From the NCBI GenBank assembly GCA_033439685.1, contig JAUEDM010000002.1, positions 310,001-374,000 on the forward strand: DNA of 64,000 nucleotides, written 5' to 3'. The position numbers and the translations under genes are program-made. Positions 33,326 through 43,686 of this stretch are shown here, piece by piece. The number at the start of each line of letters is the position of its first letter. Positions within the stretch are counted from its first letter, which is position 1. The notes beneath the pieces are model-generated. The model was not told the DNA's origin. It made no database searches and saw only the letters and a program-made list of their open reading frames with translations. Source of the DNA: Apodospora peruviana. Taxonomy: Eukaryota; Ascomycota; Sordariomycetes; Sordariales; Lasiosphaeriaceae.

Positions 33326-34798
33326 ATGCGACAATCTCAATATTATACACCAGGCGTCGACGTCTGGGCTGACCAAGTTCTGGACGACGAGAACGACAAC
33401 GAGGACGAGGATTACGGGACCACCAAGACCATGCCTTCTGGTCTCCTGACCCCCGCAACTACCCTGAGTGACTGTGCTCATTCCGAGACCTTCACACAGG
33501 CCGCCGTACGTGCCTGGGAGGCTCGCACACATGATGACCTCGAGGATACGACTAGTATCAAGTCTGGCGCGCCCAGTATCCCGCAGCGCACAATCAAGTC
33601 TCGCATTCCTGATGGCCTGGAGGAAATGATCAGGTCTCGCAGCTCCGTGACCAGTTCCCAGCAGCCCAGATCTCGAAGCCCATCGCCCTTACGAACCTCA
33701 GATTTTGACAGCGCACATCAACATGGCATGTCCACCACCGAATCAGCCCAATACCAAAAACTGAAGAAACAACTGGTCACCATCAGCATCATCCCCATCT
33801 TCGCGTTCATCGCCGTTGCCCTGATCGGGTGGTGGATGATTCCAGTTGACGGCGGAAAGCCGGGCCCCATCGACGCGTTCGTGGCATCGCAAGACGACTG
33901 GGTGCACGTCACCAACCTGGTGACGGAGTACGATCGCCTCCCGCTTGAAATCAAAGGAGGCGAGTCAAGGATGACCGATCTCATGATCTCGGTCAAGTAT
34001 TCAGAACTGCCCGGCAAGGACCTCCTCGTTAAAGACATGCAGCAGTGCGTGACCGTCGCCGAGAGGGTTGTCGACAACCTGATCGATTGGAACAGTCTCG
34101 CTGGCGACACGGTCGACAGGATCCAGAACATGAACTACCACGCCCTGACGGCGTACCGTGGCCTGCAGAGCATGGCCTCTTGGGCGGTGATCCCAGCCCC
34201 TGCTGCGGGAGACATCGGCGTCATTGCCACCATCCAACACGTCGGACACGCCCTCTCGCTCGCCGTCGTGGGTGACAAAGAAAAGAAAGGGGAGATGTTG
34301 CAGAAGTTGTTCATCCAAGAAGCTGATCGGGCCAAAGATCAGCTCGCCGACCTGAAACTCAGCGGGACTGCGCTGGCGCACGATTTGAGTTTGTTGGCGT
34401 ACCACCTGAAGAGCATCGCGACGACCGCGCGGGCGGAGCAAGCCCAGCTGAACGCTGAGATGCGGGAGCTGTTGTCCGGAATTTGGGGTTATTTGGGCTT
34501 CAACGACTATGCTGTGGCGAGTCTTGGGACACAGGCTGATATGCTGGCGTTGATGGCCGAGGCCACGATGCAGGGGAATGGGTATATAGGTGAGGTGATG
34601 GGCAAGATCCGCAAGATCGACAAGGACTTTACTAAGTTGTACAAGGCGCTTGAGGAGAGCAAGTGGAGTCAGGCCGGGACTATGTCGCTGAGGTTGGATA
34701 ATATCCAGTCTGCTATTGATAAGTTGGATCATGCGAGACGGTCGTCGACGTCGAGGCTCCAGGGGCGACAGTATATGGCGCTCCGGCTGGAGATGTAG
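33326..34798 (+). CDS. Unrecognised single-pass membrane protein with long helical ectodomain/C-domain
   Basis: 490 aa in one exon; ATG at 33326 is the first in frame. N-terminal about 150 residues are disordered and acidic/Ser-rich (DENDNEDEDYG, SRSPSPLR). One clear membrane segment follows at about 155-175 (ISIIPIFAFIAVALIGWWMI), preceded by basic KLKKQ, then a PVDGGKPGP linker and about 300 residues of predicted helix (VTVAERVVDNLIDWNSLAGD, ADRAKDQLADLKLSGTALAH, KIDKDFTKLYKALEESKW). A moderately hydrophobic patch, MASWAVIPAPAAGDIGVIAT, interrupts the helices at about 285-305. No named domain recognised. It is the first gene of the block leading to the subtilisin and gasdermin genes, transcribed towards them (convergent with the subtilisin, 462 bases apart). 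Role unknown. Confidence 0.78.
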   Translation: MRQSQYYTPGVDVWADQVLDDENDNEDEDYGTTKTMPSGLLTPATTLSDCAHSETFTQAAVRAWEARTHDDLEDTTSIKSGAPSIPQRTIKSRIPDGLEEMIRSRSSVTSSQQPRSRSPSPLRTSDFDSAHQHGMSTTESAQYQKLKKQLVTISIIPIFAFIAVALIGWWMIPVDGGKPGPIDAFVASQDDWVHVTNLVTEYDRLPLEIKGGESRMTDLMISVKYSELPGKDLLVKDMQQCVTVAERVVDNLIDWNSLAGDTVDRIQNMNYHALTAYRGLQSMASWAVIPAPAAGDIGVIATIQHVGHALSLAVVGDKEKKGEMLQKLFIQEADRAKDQLADLKLSGTALAHDLSLLAYHLKSIATTARAEQAQLNAEMRELLSGIWGYLGFNDYAVASLGTQADMLALMAEATMQGNGYIGEVMGKIRKIDKDFTKLYKALEESKWSQAGTMSLRLDNIQSAIDKLDHARRSSTSRLQGRQYMALRLEM

Positions 34799-35260
34799 GT
34801 CAGGCTTGAGGTGATAAGTATCAGGGTGAGACTCGACTCAGCTATTACTTCGTCACGAATAGTTAGGGAATTTCTGTTTAGTCTAGTCTATAGTTGCAGA
34901 GAGCCTTTGTAGGAAGTGAGAGGTTAGGTTCATTTTGGTAGAAGTTGAGCACTGTATGGCCTGCGTCGATTTAGCACCCTAACTGCCTGGGCCCTGAGCA
35001 CGGCAGCTGTATTTATTACTTGAGGCTGTTGTATGAGTGGAGAGGTTATGGAGAGTAAAATTTGAGGGCGCCTGCCTGCGTTTTTTTTTTTTTTTCAAGT
35101 GAGATTGTCTTGTCAAGCCTCCAGCAGCAGCTTCTCCTTCCCCCTCGGAAAGAGACATCAAAGGGGTTATTGACATATCCGTCATATTATTCACATTTTA
35201 TATGTATTTAAAGAAAGGCGGCAAGGCAATAGTTATGTATATGAATGTCTCTGCACCATT
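34799..35260. other. Convergent 3' intergenic
   Basis: 462 bases between convergent genes; T-rich, with a T15-type run near 35081-35095 and a likely shared 3'-end region. No gene seen. Confidence 0.4.
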
Positions 35261-38200
35261 CTAATCATCCTTGTTCTCAAGATCAATCGAAATACCTTCA
35301 CAGACCCTATCTCTCATCTCTTCCAGTTTCATCGTACTAGGACACTTGTCAAGTAAGCTCCACGGCGCTATGCAGTCATAGTTACACGACTCGCGCGCCA
35401 TCTTCCGGAAAACAGCTTGCATGCCCCCGTACGATTTCAGAGACTTTACGTCGCGAATCTTGCCTGCTGGCCCGGGCTGTCTGGAGAAGTGAAGGAGGCG
35501 ACCGGCCAGGCCCGCCGCGATGCTTGTGGAATACGATGTCCCTGTTACCAGGGTGTTCTCGGTGGACAGGTAGATGCTCTCGCCGAGGATGGCAAAGTTG
35601 TAGTGCTTCGGGTGGTGCGCTGGGTTGATGCTGGCGACGAGGTTGGCGATTTTAGCGTTGCCGTCGGTGGAGTACATGCAGAAGACGTGGCGGCGCATGC
35701 GCGCAGGGTAGGTAACAAGGAACATGTTGCCGTAGTTGGAGGCTGCAGCGAAAATGAGGGTGCCGGCGCGGCTGGCGTCCAGGATGGCGGACCGGAGGGG
35801 CGGGTGATCGTCCCGGAAGCCGGAGGCGATGGAGATAATGTCGGCTTTGACGTCTTGGACGGCCCAGCGGATTGCCTAATTGGGAGGTTGTTGTTAGTGA
35901 GGTACTTTAGTTGCAGTGAAGGCGTTCTTCAGTATTAGTTGCTTACCTCTGCCATGAGGTCTCGGGTGTTTTTGGCTGTGTTGCCGTCGGGATCGAAAAC
36001 TTCGTCATTCGTCTGAAAGACCCGCCCAACGTAAATGTGGGCTTTTTCAAAGACTTTGAACATGAGTTCGACTGCTCTGGTCCCGTGCCCTGTCTCGTCT
36101 GTCTTGACGGTGTCGTTATTAGAGACAAAGTCTTTATATCCTTTTACGGCTCTTGCGAACCGACCGCGGACGCCGGTGTCGAGGATCACGACTTTGACTA
36201 TTGGCGTCGAAGGGCTGTCTGCTGAAGGGTCATCTAAAACCGTGTTGAGTCTAGACATCTCGCCGAACCACTTCTCGGAACTCGGCGTCCTTGTTAGCGT
36301 GTTTTCTTGTTAGCGTGAAGCATTGCTGGTTTGGTTCTGAGGTCCGAACTTGAGTAGAGATGAAGCAGAAGATGACGAAACGTGGCATACCCTGAATCCA
36401 TTGTCGTTCCAGCAACGATTGATTTGGTCTGCTTGAGGTGCTCGACACTTGCACTGGTCACTGGCTGCTCATGGCTTCCGACAAGAACAGAACTGTCAAA
36501 TCGAGACTTCAGTGTAGACGGCTTTCAGATCTCCATGAAACAAAAAACCTAAAAACGTACATGACTGGCACGGAATTCCCCGGCACCGTTGGCCGATGGA
36601 GGACAATTGCATCTGGGTTTCTGTACTGCGCTGTGACCAACTCCACAATGGGGTCTATCACGCTGCGATATACAGCTGTGCGAGAGCCGCTAATTGGGTC
36701 ATTGTAATACATTTGTAGCTCGTCGGGCACCACGCAAGCCCGAACGACCTCCTCCACTATGAGGAGAACATCGTAGTGGAGACCGTCACCTGCCATGCGA
36801 TCTTTGTCGTTAATAAGCGTTCGTGCGGTATAGACGTCCTGATAATGTCCGTCTTCCATTTTGATTTCGTCGTATTCCTCGAGGTTCATGGCTCTCGCTC
36901 TCATAGACATGCCCATCTCGAGCTCCAGCAGCATGACGCCAAAAGCCTCGATCGCTCGGGCTTGCTCTGTTGCCGAGGGGCTGCTATCTGACATGGACAC
37001 AGAAACGGACTCTCTTGGGCTGAAGCGCGCCGAAACGAAGGGCTCATTGAGAAACACGCCCGTCTTTCCCTGGCGGTGCTCGACGAGAAAGTGCACGTTA
37101 TCGATGGTCCACGGTATTCGCATCCACTGGGTGCCGTAAAACTGCCATAACGCCTTGGCTAGCAAGAACATGAGCACGTACCTCGCCGCCTTCTCGACTT
37201 TGTAATTATTTTCCAATATTGTCCTGAGCGAGATACTGGGTTGTGTTGTGATCCAGAGCTTTGGGCGGTGGTTGTCGTCTGCAAGGCTGAGGAAGTTGTC
37301 ATTCAGAACGAGATTTAGTGGCGATCGTTTTTCGAAGCAAACCAAGGGGCAGAACTGGTCGTGATTGATCATTCTGGTTGTTTGGTTCCCTCCCTCGGCC
37401 GCTGAGGGGAGGCCCGGGGGCGTAAACGCGATGGTGGTTATTTGCCAGTGGTCAGCCGCTGTCGGGTCTGTGCGATGTGGGTGGACGACGAAGAGTGCGT
37501 TGAAGCTAGAAACGCTGGATTCTCGGTATTTACGAGATTCAACTGTGAGACGCAGCTTAACACCAATCTGCTGGTCGTTGCAGTAGCAGTACTGACACAG
37601 GGCGTCATACAAGGACCCTGCCGCCGCGTGATGATCCTCATGGTGCCGCTTTGGCCGCAGACCCAAATCGCCCGGTGTCGGGTGTCCTTCGTCTTTATTT
37701 CGATTGGTGGCTGGTTTTGCGAAGTCCTTGAGCGTTTCTAGTAGTTGAATCTTGCTAACCGATCTGGCTGGATGCGGCATGCCTACAGGCGATATGGCCT
37801 GTGATGCGAGATCGAAAATGCACCGCTTTGCCTTCGCTGAAGTTGGCTGCAAAGCTGAGAGATTGGGGAACTGAGACGTCAAGTTGGATGTCCTTTTTGA
37901 CGTGCGGGTACGCGTTCGATCAGGGGGGCCAGTTCCAGGTCGCTGAGCATTGGTTAGGTAGTGTCTTTCTGGGCTCAGGTAACCAGGGTGTTGATGTATT
38001 TGCAGCATTCGGTGCTCAGGGCTTGACCAACCTGAAAAAGCGCCTCAAGAGTAGTGAGCAGGCTCAGTAGTTTTCCCTCGGTCGTGTCGCTAAGCGGTTG
38101 TGGCATGACTTTGAGAGTTTCGTTGACGTTGAGCAGAGCAGCGCTAAGGGATCTGAGGTACTGGCGTGCTTCATTTTTTTGGCCCGAATGTTGACCATCA

Positions 38201-38268
38201 TTGGAAATTTTCATGAGATTTTGACTTGACCGTTGAGCCAAAGTATATAGCGTCGTGGATGTCGACAT
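35261..38268 (-). CDS. DUF7580-like N-domain plus subtilisin-like (S8) serine protease, HET-Q2-type
   Basis: Exons 38268-37984, 37942-36561, 36492-36391, 36289-35947 and 35875-35261 join in frame to 908 aa. The N-terminal about 560 residues resemble the DUF7580 region of fungal NLR- and protease-type proteins (SAKAKRCIFDLASQAI, RPKRHHEDHHAAAGSLYDAL, LLAKALWQFYGTQW, LNEPFVSARFSP). The C-terminal S8 domain (about 620-880) has the full triad: Asp627 (VVILDTGV), His658 (DETGHGT) and Ser818 (TGTSYSTSIAAG), plus the oxyanion Asn751 (AAASNYGN). No signal peptide, so it acts in the cytosol, unlike secreted subtilisins. It lies next to a gasdermin gene on the same strand, 422 bases between coding regions; in Podospora the equivalent protease HET-Q2 cleaves the gasdermin HET-Q1. 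The first intron is only 41 nt with a GTTACC donor and a good CTAAC branch; that junction is the least certain. Confidence 0.88.
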
Positions 38269-38690
38269 CTTATCGGTGGTTGGCAGAGGCCGAATTGACT
38301 TGGACAGTTGGGTGCACTGCTGAAATGGCCGACGATGCCCACCTTCTTCCCAGAATTCTGTGGGTTGCCGCTGTCCTCGCTTCTTATCTCGTGACAGAGC
38401 CGCATCCGGGGTTCAACTTTGAATCGGGGCTAGCCTGTCCTGTCTCCAGCTGCATCGGGTATTGGATAGTACCGTATGTACCGGTACAACTGCAAGCAAC
38501 GGGAAATTCTCCCGGAAGATGCAGGCGTCGGGCACCAGGGCCGCTGAGCGAGTCCTAAGTGGCTGCCTGATTGCGTGCTTCCAAGTTCTCAAGCAGCTTC
38601 TATTCCATCATCAATGGCAGACAATCGTCCTCACGAGAATTAAGGTACGTTATTGAAGAGATCTGCAAAACAGTCGCAAGTTCTTCCATC

Positions 38691-39607
38691 TTAGCGAAGC
38701 AAGACAAACGCGCCGGAGACTGGCGTGCCAATGATTTCCTCAAACTCGATTCCTTCCTCCAGAAGTTGCTTCTCAACCTCAACATTTGCCACGTCCGTGC
38801 CAAATGTTGCTCCGCTTGAATACGATTTTGCGGTCCATGACTTGTCAAGAAGGCCCTTCGACAGCTTGGCAAGCCGGATGGCCCAGATGAAATCGCCCAT
38901 GCCTGCTCTTGAGGCCGAGTTCGTCTTCGTATTGGAAAAGGTGTAGTTGCTACCAAGCAAGACAACCTCAGGAACACCACTTTGGCGTTGGAAACAGCGT
39001 CAGAATACTTGGATTGGACGAGGACGTTTTTAACTCACACTTTTGCTCCAGCTGAAATGGATGGCCCTCTTGCGGTATCCTGTGTGGCAGAGGTCTCGCC
39101 TTTGACAATGTAGAGACCAGTGATCATAAAAAGCTTTTTCGCTTTGTTGTCCGACACCCATTGCGCGACATCTCCCTGGGCTAAGACTCGCGTCACATAT
39201 GACTGCCTCGGCTGGATTGTCAAGATTTCGGTCTTCTCAAACTCCCAGCAATTATTGACGGTCTTGTTCATGGCTAGAGAGAAGTTTGCGCCGAGTTCGA
39301 CACCCGTCGCTGCTGCCAAGGCCGGTGCATCAAACGACCCTGCGACCTCGTGGACTCCCTCTTTGCCAGGACTCCACTGCAACTTTCCAGATTCAGTCCG
39401 TTGGATAGGCATGTCCAGAGGGTAGACCCGGGGTTTCGAGTTATTGACCGGGAAGTCGAGACTTTTCACGTCCGAAATGAGGTCGCCAAGGCAAATCGCC
39501 CCAGATTGGCTTTCTTTACCATCGTCCAGCACTGTGGTGGTTGGAGGGGGATATTGGCCAGCCCGGAGAGGGTTGCTGGAAATTAGGAACCAGCATTTCT
39601 GATCCAT
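38691..39607 (-). CDS. Fungal gasdermin-like protein (HET-Q1/RCD-1 family)
   Basis: Exons 39607-39039 and 38979-38691 join through a 59-nt intron to 285 aa; HET-Q1 is 278 aa. The start MDQKCWFLIS (39607) has better context than the upstream in-frame ATG at 39682. Family marks: opening CWFLISSNPLRAG, an LGDLISDVKSLDFPVNN strand region, the GANFSLAMNKTVNNCWEFEK hairpin region, YVTRVLAQGDVAQWVSDN, and KKLFMITGLYIVKGE at about 158-171, the hallmark strand of gasdermin N-domains, followed by a second strand pair VPEVVLLGSNYTFSNTKT and a helical WAIRLAKLSK. The tail, about residues 235-285, corresponds to the short C-terminal piece removed by protease in HET-Q1. Gasdermins oligomerise into plasma-membrane pores and kill the cell. 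A protease gene lies downstream on the same strand. Assignment rests on recognition of family motifs, not a search. Confidence 0.85.
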
Positions 39608-39868
39608 GATGAGCTCGGTTGGTGAACGGGAACCTGGAAGGAACTGGACAGCACTCGACGATGCAGGGAAGGTACTTGTCATAAGAGGAGGTGCACGGGA
39701 TGGTCACACTCACCGCCTCTGGTACCTGTACTTTTCAGCGCCAATGCACTCCGACAAGGGGAAGAAGAACCATGGAACCCCGCTTCGTCTTCAGGCACCG
39801 CATCCTGTTTGGGGAAAGAACAAATTGAAACTCTCTTCTAAAATCACTGGACGCCCTAACCCCCAGCC
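39608..39868. promoter_or_regulatory. Short divergent promoter shared by gasdermin and C2H2 genes
   Basis: Only 261 bases separate the start codons of the gasdermin (minus) and the C2H2 gene (plus). Such a distance implies overlapping promoters and makes co-regulation likely. No specific binding motif identified. Confidence 0.5.
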
Positions 39869-42800
39869 ATGGCCACGATGGATGACGACCTTACCCACCA
39901 AGCTGACGGCGATAGCGACGACGAAGAGAATGACCATATATCGGATCTATGCTGGGAGTGCATTGGCCTGTTTGAGAGGTGCTGCTCGCTCGCCGCGTTC
40001 CAAGTCAATGACTGGTTCGAGGAGCAGCAGGCCGAGTTCAACTGGTGGACGCAAAGCCTGAAAGCCGACCGGACTGGCCATTCGTCCCTCGACTACCGGC
40101 TGCGAAACCGCCCTGACATCGCAAATGTTGTCACTGAGCTGATCAATGGCATTTCTACCGCTCTTGACGAATGTCTCCGTGGTGACAAGCTGGACGTTCC
40201 GAGCGGAGAACAGGGGCGTGGCCGTGAACTGTCCGGCCCATTTTACTACATTCGGACGAATCTTGATCTTCTCACCAGCCTGTCCGTTGCCATCATTCGT
40301 TCCGGCACAAAACTGAGATACGGGAGGGCAGATGCAGCACTGAAGATCGCAAGCCCGAGGTACGACCCCTTGAGGCGGCATCTCGCTGCGCTTTTGATCC
40401 CGCCGAGCGGACTCGCAGCCCCAGCTTCGCGTCGGGAGGAAGTTACTGCACAGGATGTCGCGCCCCAGTCTAGCCCCGACGTTATTGGCGCCTGGCTAGA
40501 TGGTTCTCGGTTGACCCGCGTCCAACGGGCCATGATCGATGCGGTTATTGTCCGCCATAACAGAATCTGCTACGCCCGAGCACCGTGGAGGATTCCAACC
40601 GATGCTCAAAGTGAACCGAAGCTCAGACTGACGGCTTCCACGGTAGCCGGTGCTGTGGCAGCATCGACGCCGACCTCGATACACCGGCCAAGCACAAACT
40701 CCCCAGTGTTGGCTAGGCAGTCTCCACGCACAACGGCGGCCTCGTCTCAACCATCAGTAGCATGGAGACCCCGAGCCCCTAGAACGGCCGCCTCGCTCTC
40801 CATACTCGCAAGCTCCATGCCAGCCACAGATATCGGTTCCTCGTTTACACTTGCAGCGCCGATGGAACCGGAAAAGGCCGTACGAGACATCACAGTGAAT
40901 ACGGGGATAGGCCTCGGCCTTGAATATCCCCCGCGCCCACTCATAGACTCCAATGCCAAAGGATTCAAGTGTCCGTTTTGCTCCCAAACCCTGCCCAGGG
41001 AGTATCTAGATACGAAAACAAGGTGGAGGTTCGAAATTTATACCCTTTGCTTGGAGGCCCAAGATACTAAAATATCGTGACCGCAGAACGCATGTTGCCT
41101 ACGACTTGTTGCCGTACACCTGCATCTTTGAAGCATGCGAGTCATCAACCGAATTTTTTCGAACCTCTGAGCGGTGGCTGTCGCACATGAAGAAAGAACA
41201 CGGAACGACAAGATGGGTCTGCGAAACATGCATGACAGATTCGCCAATGGCCACCTCCGTAGCCTTCAATTCAGTCGCCCAGTGGGAACATCACATGTTG
41301 ACGCACGATCCACACGTCTCGGCAAAAAGGCTCGCCTTGATGGCGGACATGAGCTTGCGCAGGATGCTGGATCCCGTCGAGTGTCCCCTCTGCCATGACT
41401 CGTCTGAACTTGAACCTCGAGACCTAGAGAAGGACGACCACGCGGCATGGCATCTTCATTCCTTTGCTCTTGAGGCAATTCCGTGGGAGGGTAACGGCGA
41501 GTACGATCCTGTGGACTTGGGCCCAGATGGAGAATCTCAAGATCCTCATGGTCTGGACTGGGAGCTCAGAGTTGGTCCAGGCGCCAAGGCAGTTCCCGCT
41601 GCCTCATCGCGGTATCATTCTGGACTTGACCCAGATGATGTTCCGACGACTCACGTGGCGAAGAGTCGTGCACAGAGCCCGGCTTCCAAAGGTTTGTCTG
41701 AGATCGCAGTGCTCTCATTCAATACGATCAGTGTCCCCGTCAACTTTGAACTGTGGATCGAGGATTGGAAGAAGAAGGTCGCACTACATGGGCCATGGAG
41801 TGAGGGCGATGGCGGCTTTCACGCACAACCCCAAGACACTCCTCTCGAGAATACTAGCAAGGTTGCTTCAGATGGATCCACTGCGTTGATCCCTAGCATC
41901 AGTGGGTACGAGGAGCTCGACGAGCTTCTGGAAGGGAATGTGGTACGTTTTAGAACTACTCTATATGACCACTGACTCGATGATTGGATATTGCTAATTA
42001 TGTGAACATGATACCAGAGAATAATGTTGGAGTCTAGCTTTTGGCCCAAAGAGTCGTCAGTGGGTAATCAAGGCCTATCAGGTTTCGACTTCGTCGTCCC
42101 GCTGTGCGGTCTGAAGTTCAAGGTCGATATCACACTGGAGATCATCGAGCCATCAAACAGTCACGAATTGTGGAGTCTGCCCGGTCCACAAATACATACC
42201 GGATCCCCTCTTCGCAGGTCTTTGCTCACAGCCAAGAAGGAGATTCAGCTTGAGGATGAGAGCCAGACTCAACTTGCCAACATCCTCCTCGAATGGGCGG
42301 CTAGCAAGACTAATGCGGAGGTGCTGCAACCGTTGCACATGTTTGTAATCTCCAACACCGAATGGAGGGTGGACAACTTCTTACCCTTAGAGTCCATATT
42401 CTTGACGAAGTTCTATGCCGCTCTGGGGCCCGAGTATCCACGTCGTGGTCGGAGTGCGGACCGACAGGGGTATCGTGCACGGCTGAAGCACCTGCACTTT
42501 ATATCGACCAGCCCAGGATCGCCGCTGGACGAACTTTCAGACATTTTTGGACAATCTCTAGCCCGTTTTGATGTGGAAGGTCTCCGGTAAGTTTTTGACA
42601 CGTCCTTGAGCGCCGTGACAGTCAAACGCTTACCAAGGTGGTCGTCCAGGGACATCATCACCTTTGACCGATGCGAATCCGGCACAATAGTTGATGCCCT
42701 GATCAAATATTTTCACGGTCCGAAGAAAAGTCAAGCGTACTACACTCATCAAAAAGACGCCACAAAAGATGCGCAATCTGTCTCTGCCGGTCCCGTTGCG

Positions 42801-43205
42801 GCACAGGCGGCAGTCACTGCATCTAAACAGGCTTCTGCGCAGCCACAGACCTTGGACCCTTCATCACCGCCACCCCTACAACGCTCGACTGGTCGTCCTA
42901 GCCCACCTAAACGCACTGCTGACACCTCCGAAATAACTGCACCCGTAGATCTTGCCAGAGCATTTATAGAGAGGGTTTCAACATACCGACTGAGGATGGA
43001 GGAACTGGAAAGATATCTGAGATATTTATTCCCAGGTTATGCTTCATTTAATATCCAACTTTCTGCGAACAACAGGTTCTGGGTGTTCAAAGTGCCTCGT
43101 GCTCTGACTAGGGTGGGTTCACGTTCTCAGGAAAGTTTGAGTCAAATCGAATCGACACTGACGGATGCATCCAGGACGAGAAGGCCGAAATACACAACAA
43201 CTTGA
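39869..43205 (+). CDS. C2H2 zinc-finger protein with unknown C-terminal domain
   Basis: Exons 39869-41028, 41087-41942, 42018-42586 and 42638-43205 give 1050 aa. The first intron has a clean GATACTAA branch; the third ends in AAG. Residues 1-300 are a helical fungal N-region (DLCWECIGLFERCCSLAAFQ) then Ser/Ala/Pro-rich linker. About residues 370-500 hold an atypical finger cluster: FKCPFCSQTL, the RTHVAYDLLPYTCIFEAC block, CESSTEF...HMKKEH, WVCETC...HHMLTH and CPLCHDSSE...HLHSFALEAIPW. This arrangement is widespread in fungal proteins, often fused to NACHT/ankyrin or other signalling regions. The C-terminal about 500 residues include GFDFVVPLCGLKFKVDITLE and LLEWAASKTNAEVLQPLHMF segments and a disordered Ser/Pro stretch; not recognised. 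It shares a 261-base promoter region with the gasdermin. Confidence 0.8.
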
Positions 43206-43686
43206 GAGAAAGCTATGATTTCTGAGGTGGATTCTTGACAATAAATCTGGGGCACGGAATGCGCTGGAAACAGGAACAAAGTCAGTTGTATTGTTTTATG
43301 GAATAATGTGCTAGAGCGAGGACCTGGGAGTAGCCCTCCATATAAGGCCCAGGAGATCCATAAGACGATAAGAGCGATACATATCTTAATCTTTATTTAC
43401 TGCTACAAGGTTCCCCTGAGAATTGACATTAGGTAGCGGACACATCTCAGTGTTCCTTCACTTCATGTCGTTTGGTCTGGAGACAGCGTTAGCCCGTGCA
43501 TGTTTGTAAATTCCCCTTTTGCTTCTTTATTATTGACAGCTGCCGGCCACCCCCCATTCCCGCCGCCGAAGGGGGTTTCTGGTGAGATCCGGAATGGACA
43601 CAGACAAGTCCGCCGGTGACGGAAGGATACATAACAACCTGGAACATAGGTATGCTCGTCATTTCTACCTTACTTATCTTTCCATC
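43206..43686. other. Convergent 3' intergenic
   Basis: About 480 bases between convergent genes; no frame of note. Confidence 0.4.

Noticed and set aside
39608..39682. 25-residue upstream extension of the gasdermin from an ATG at 39682
   Set aside because: Weaker start context, and the fungal gasdermin N-terminus begins close to the CWFLISSNP motif.
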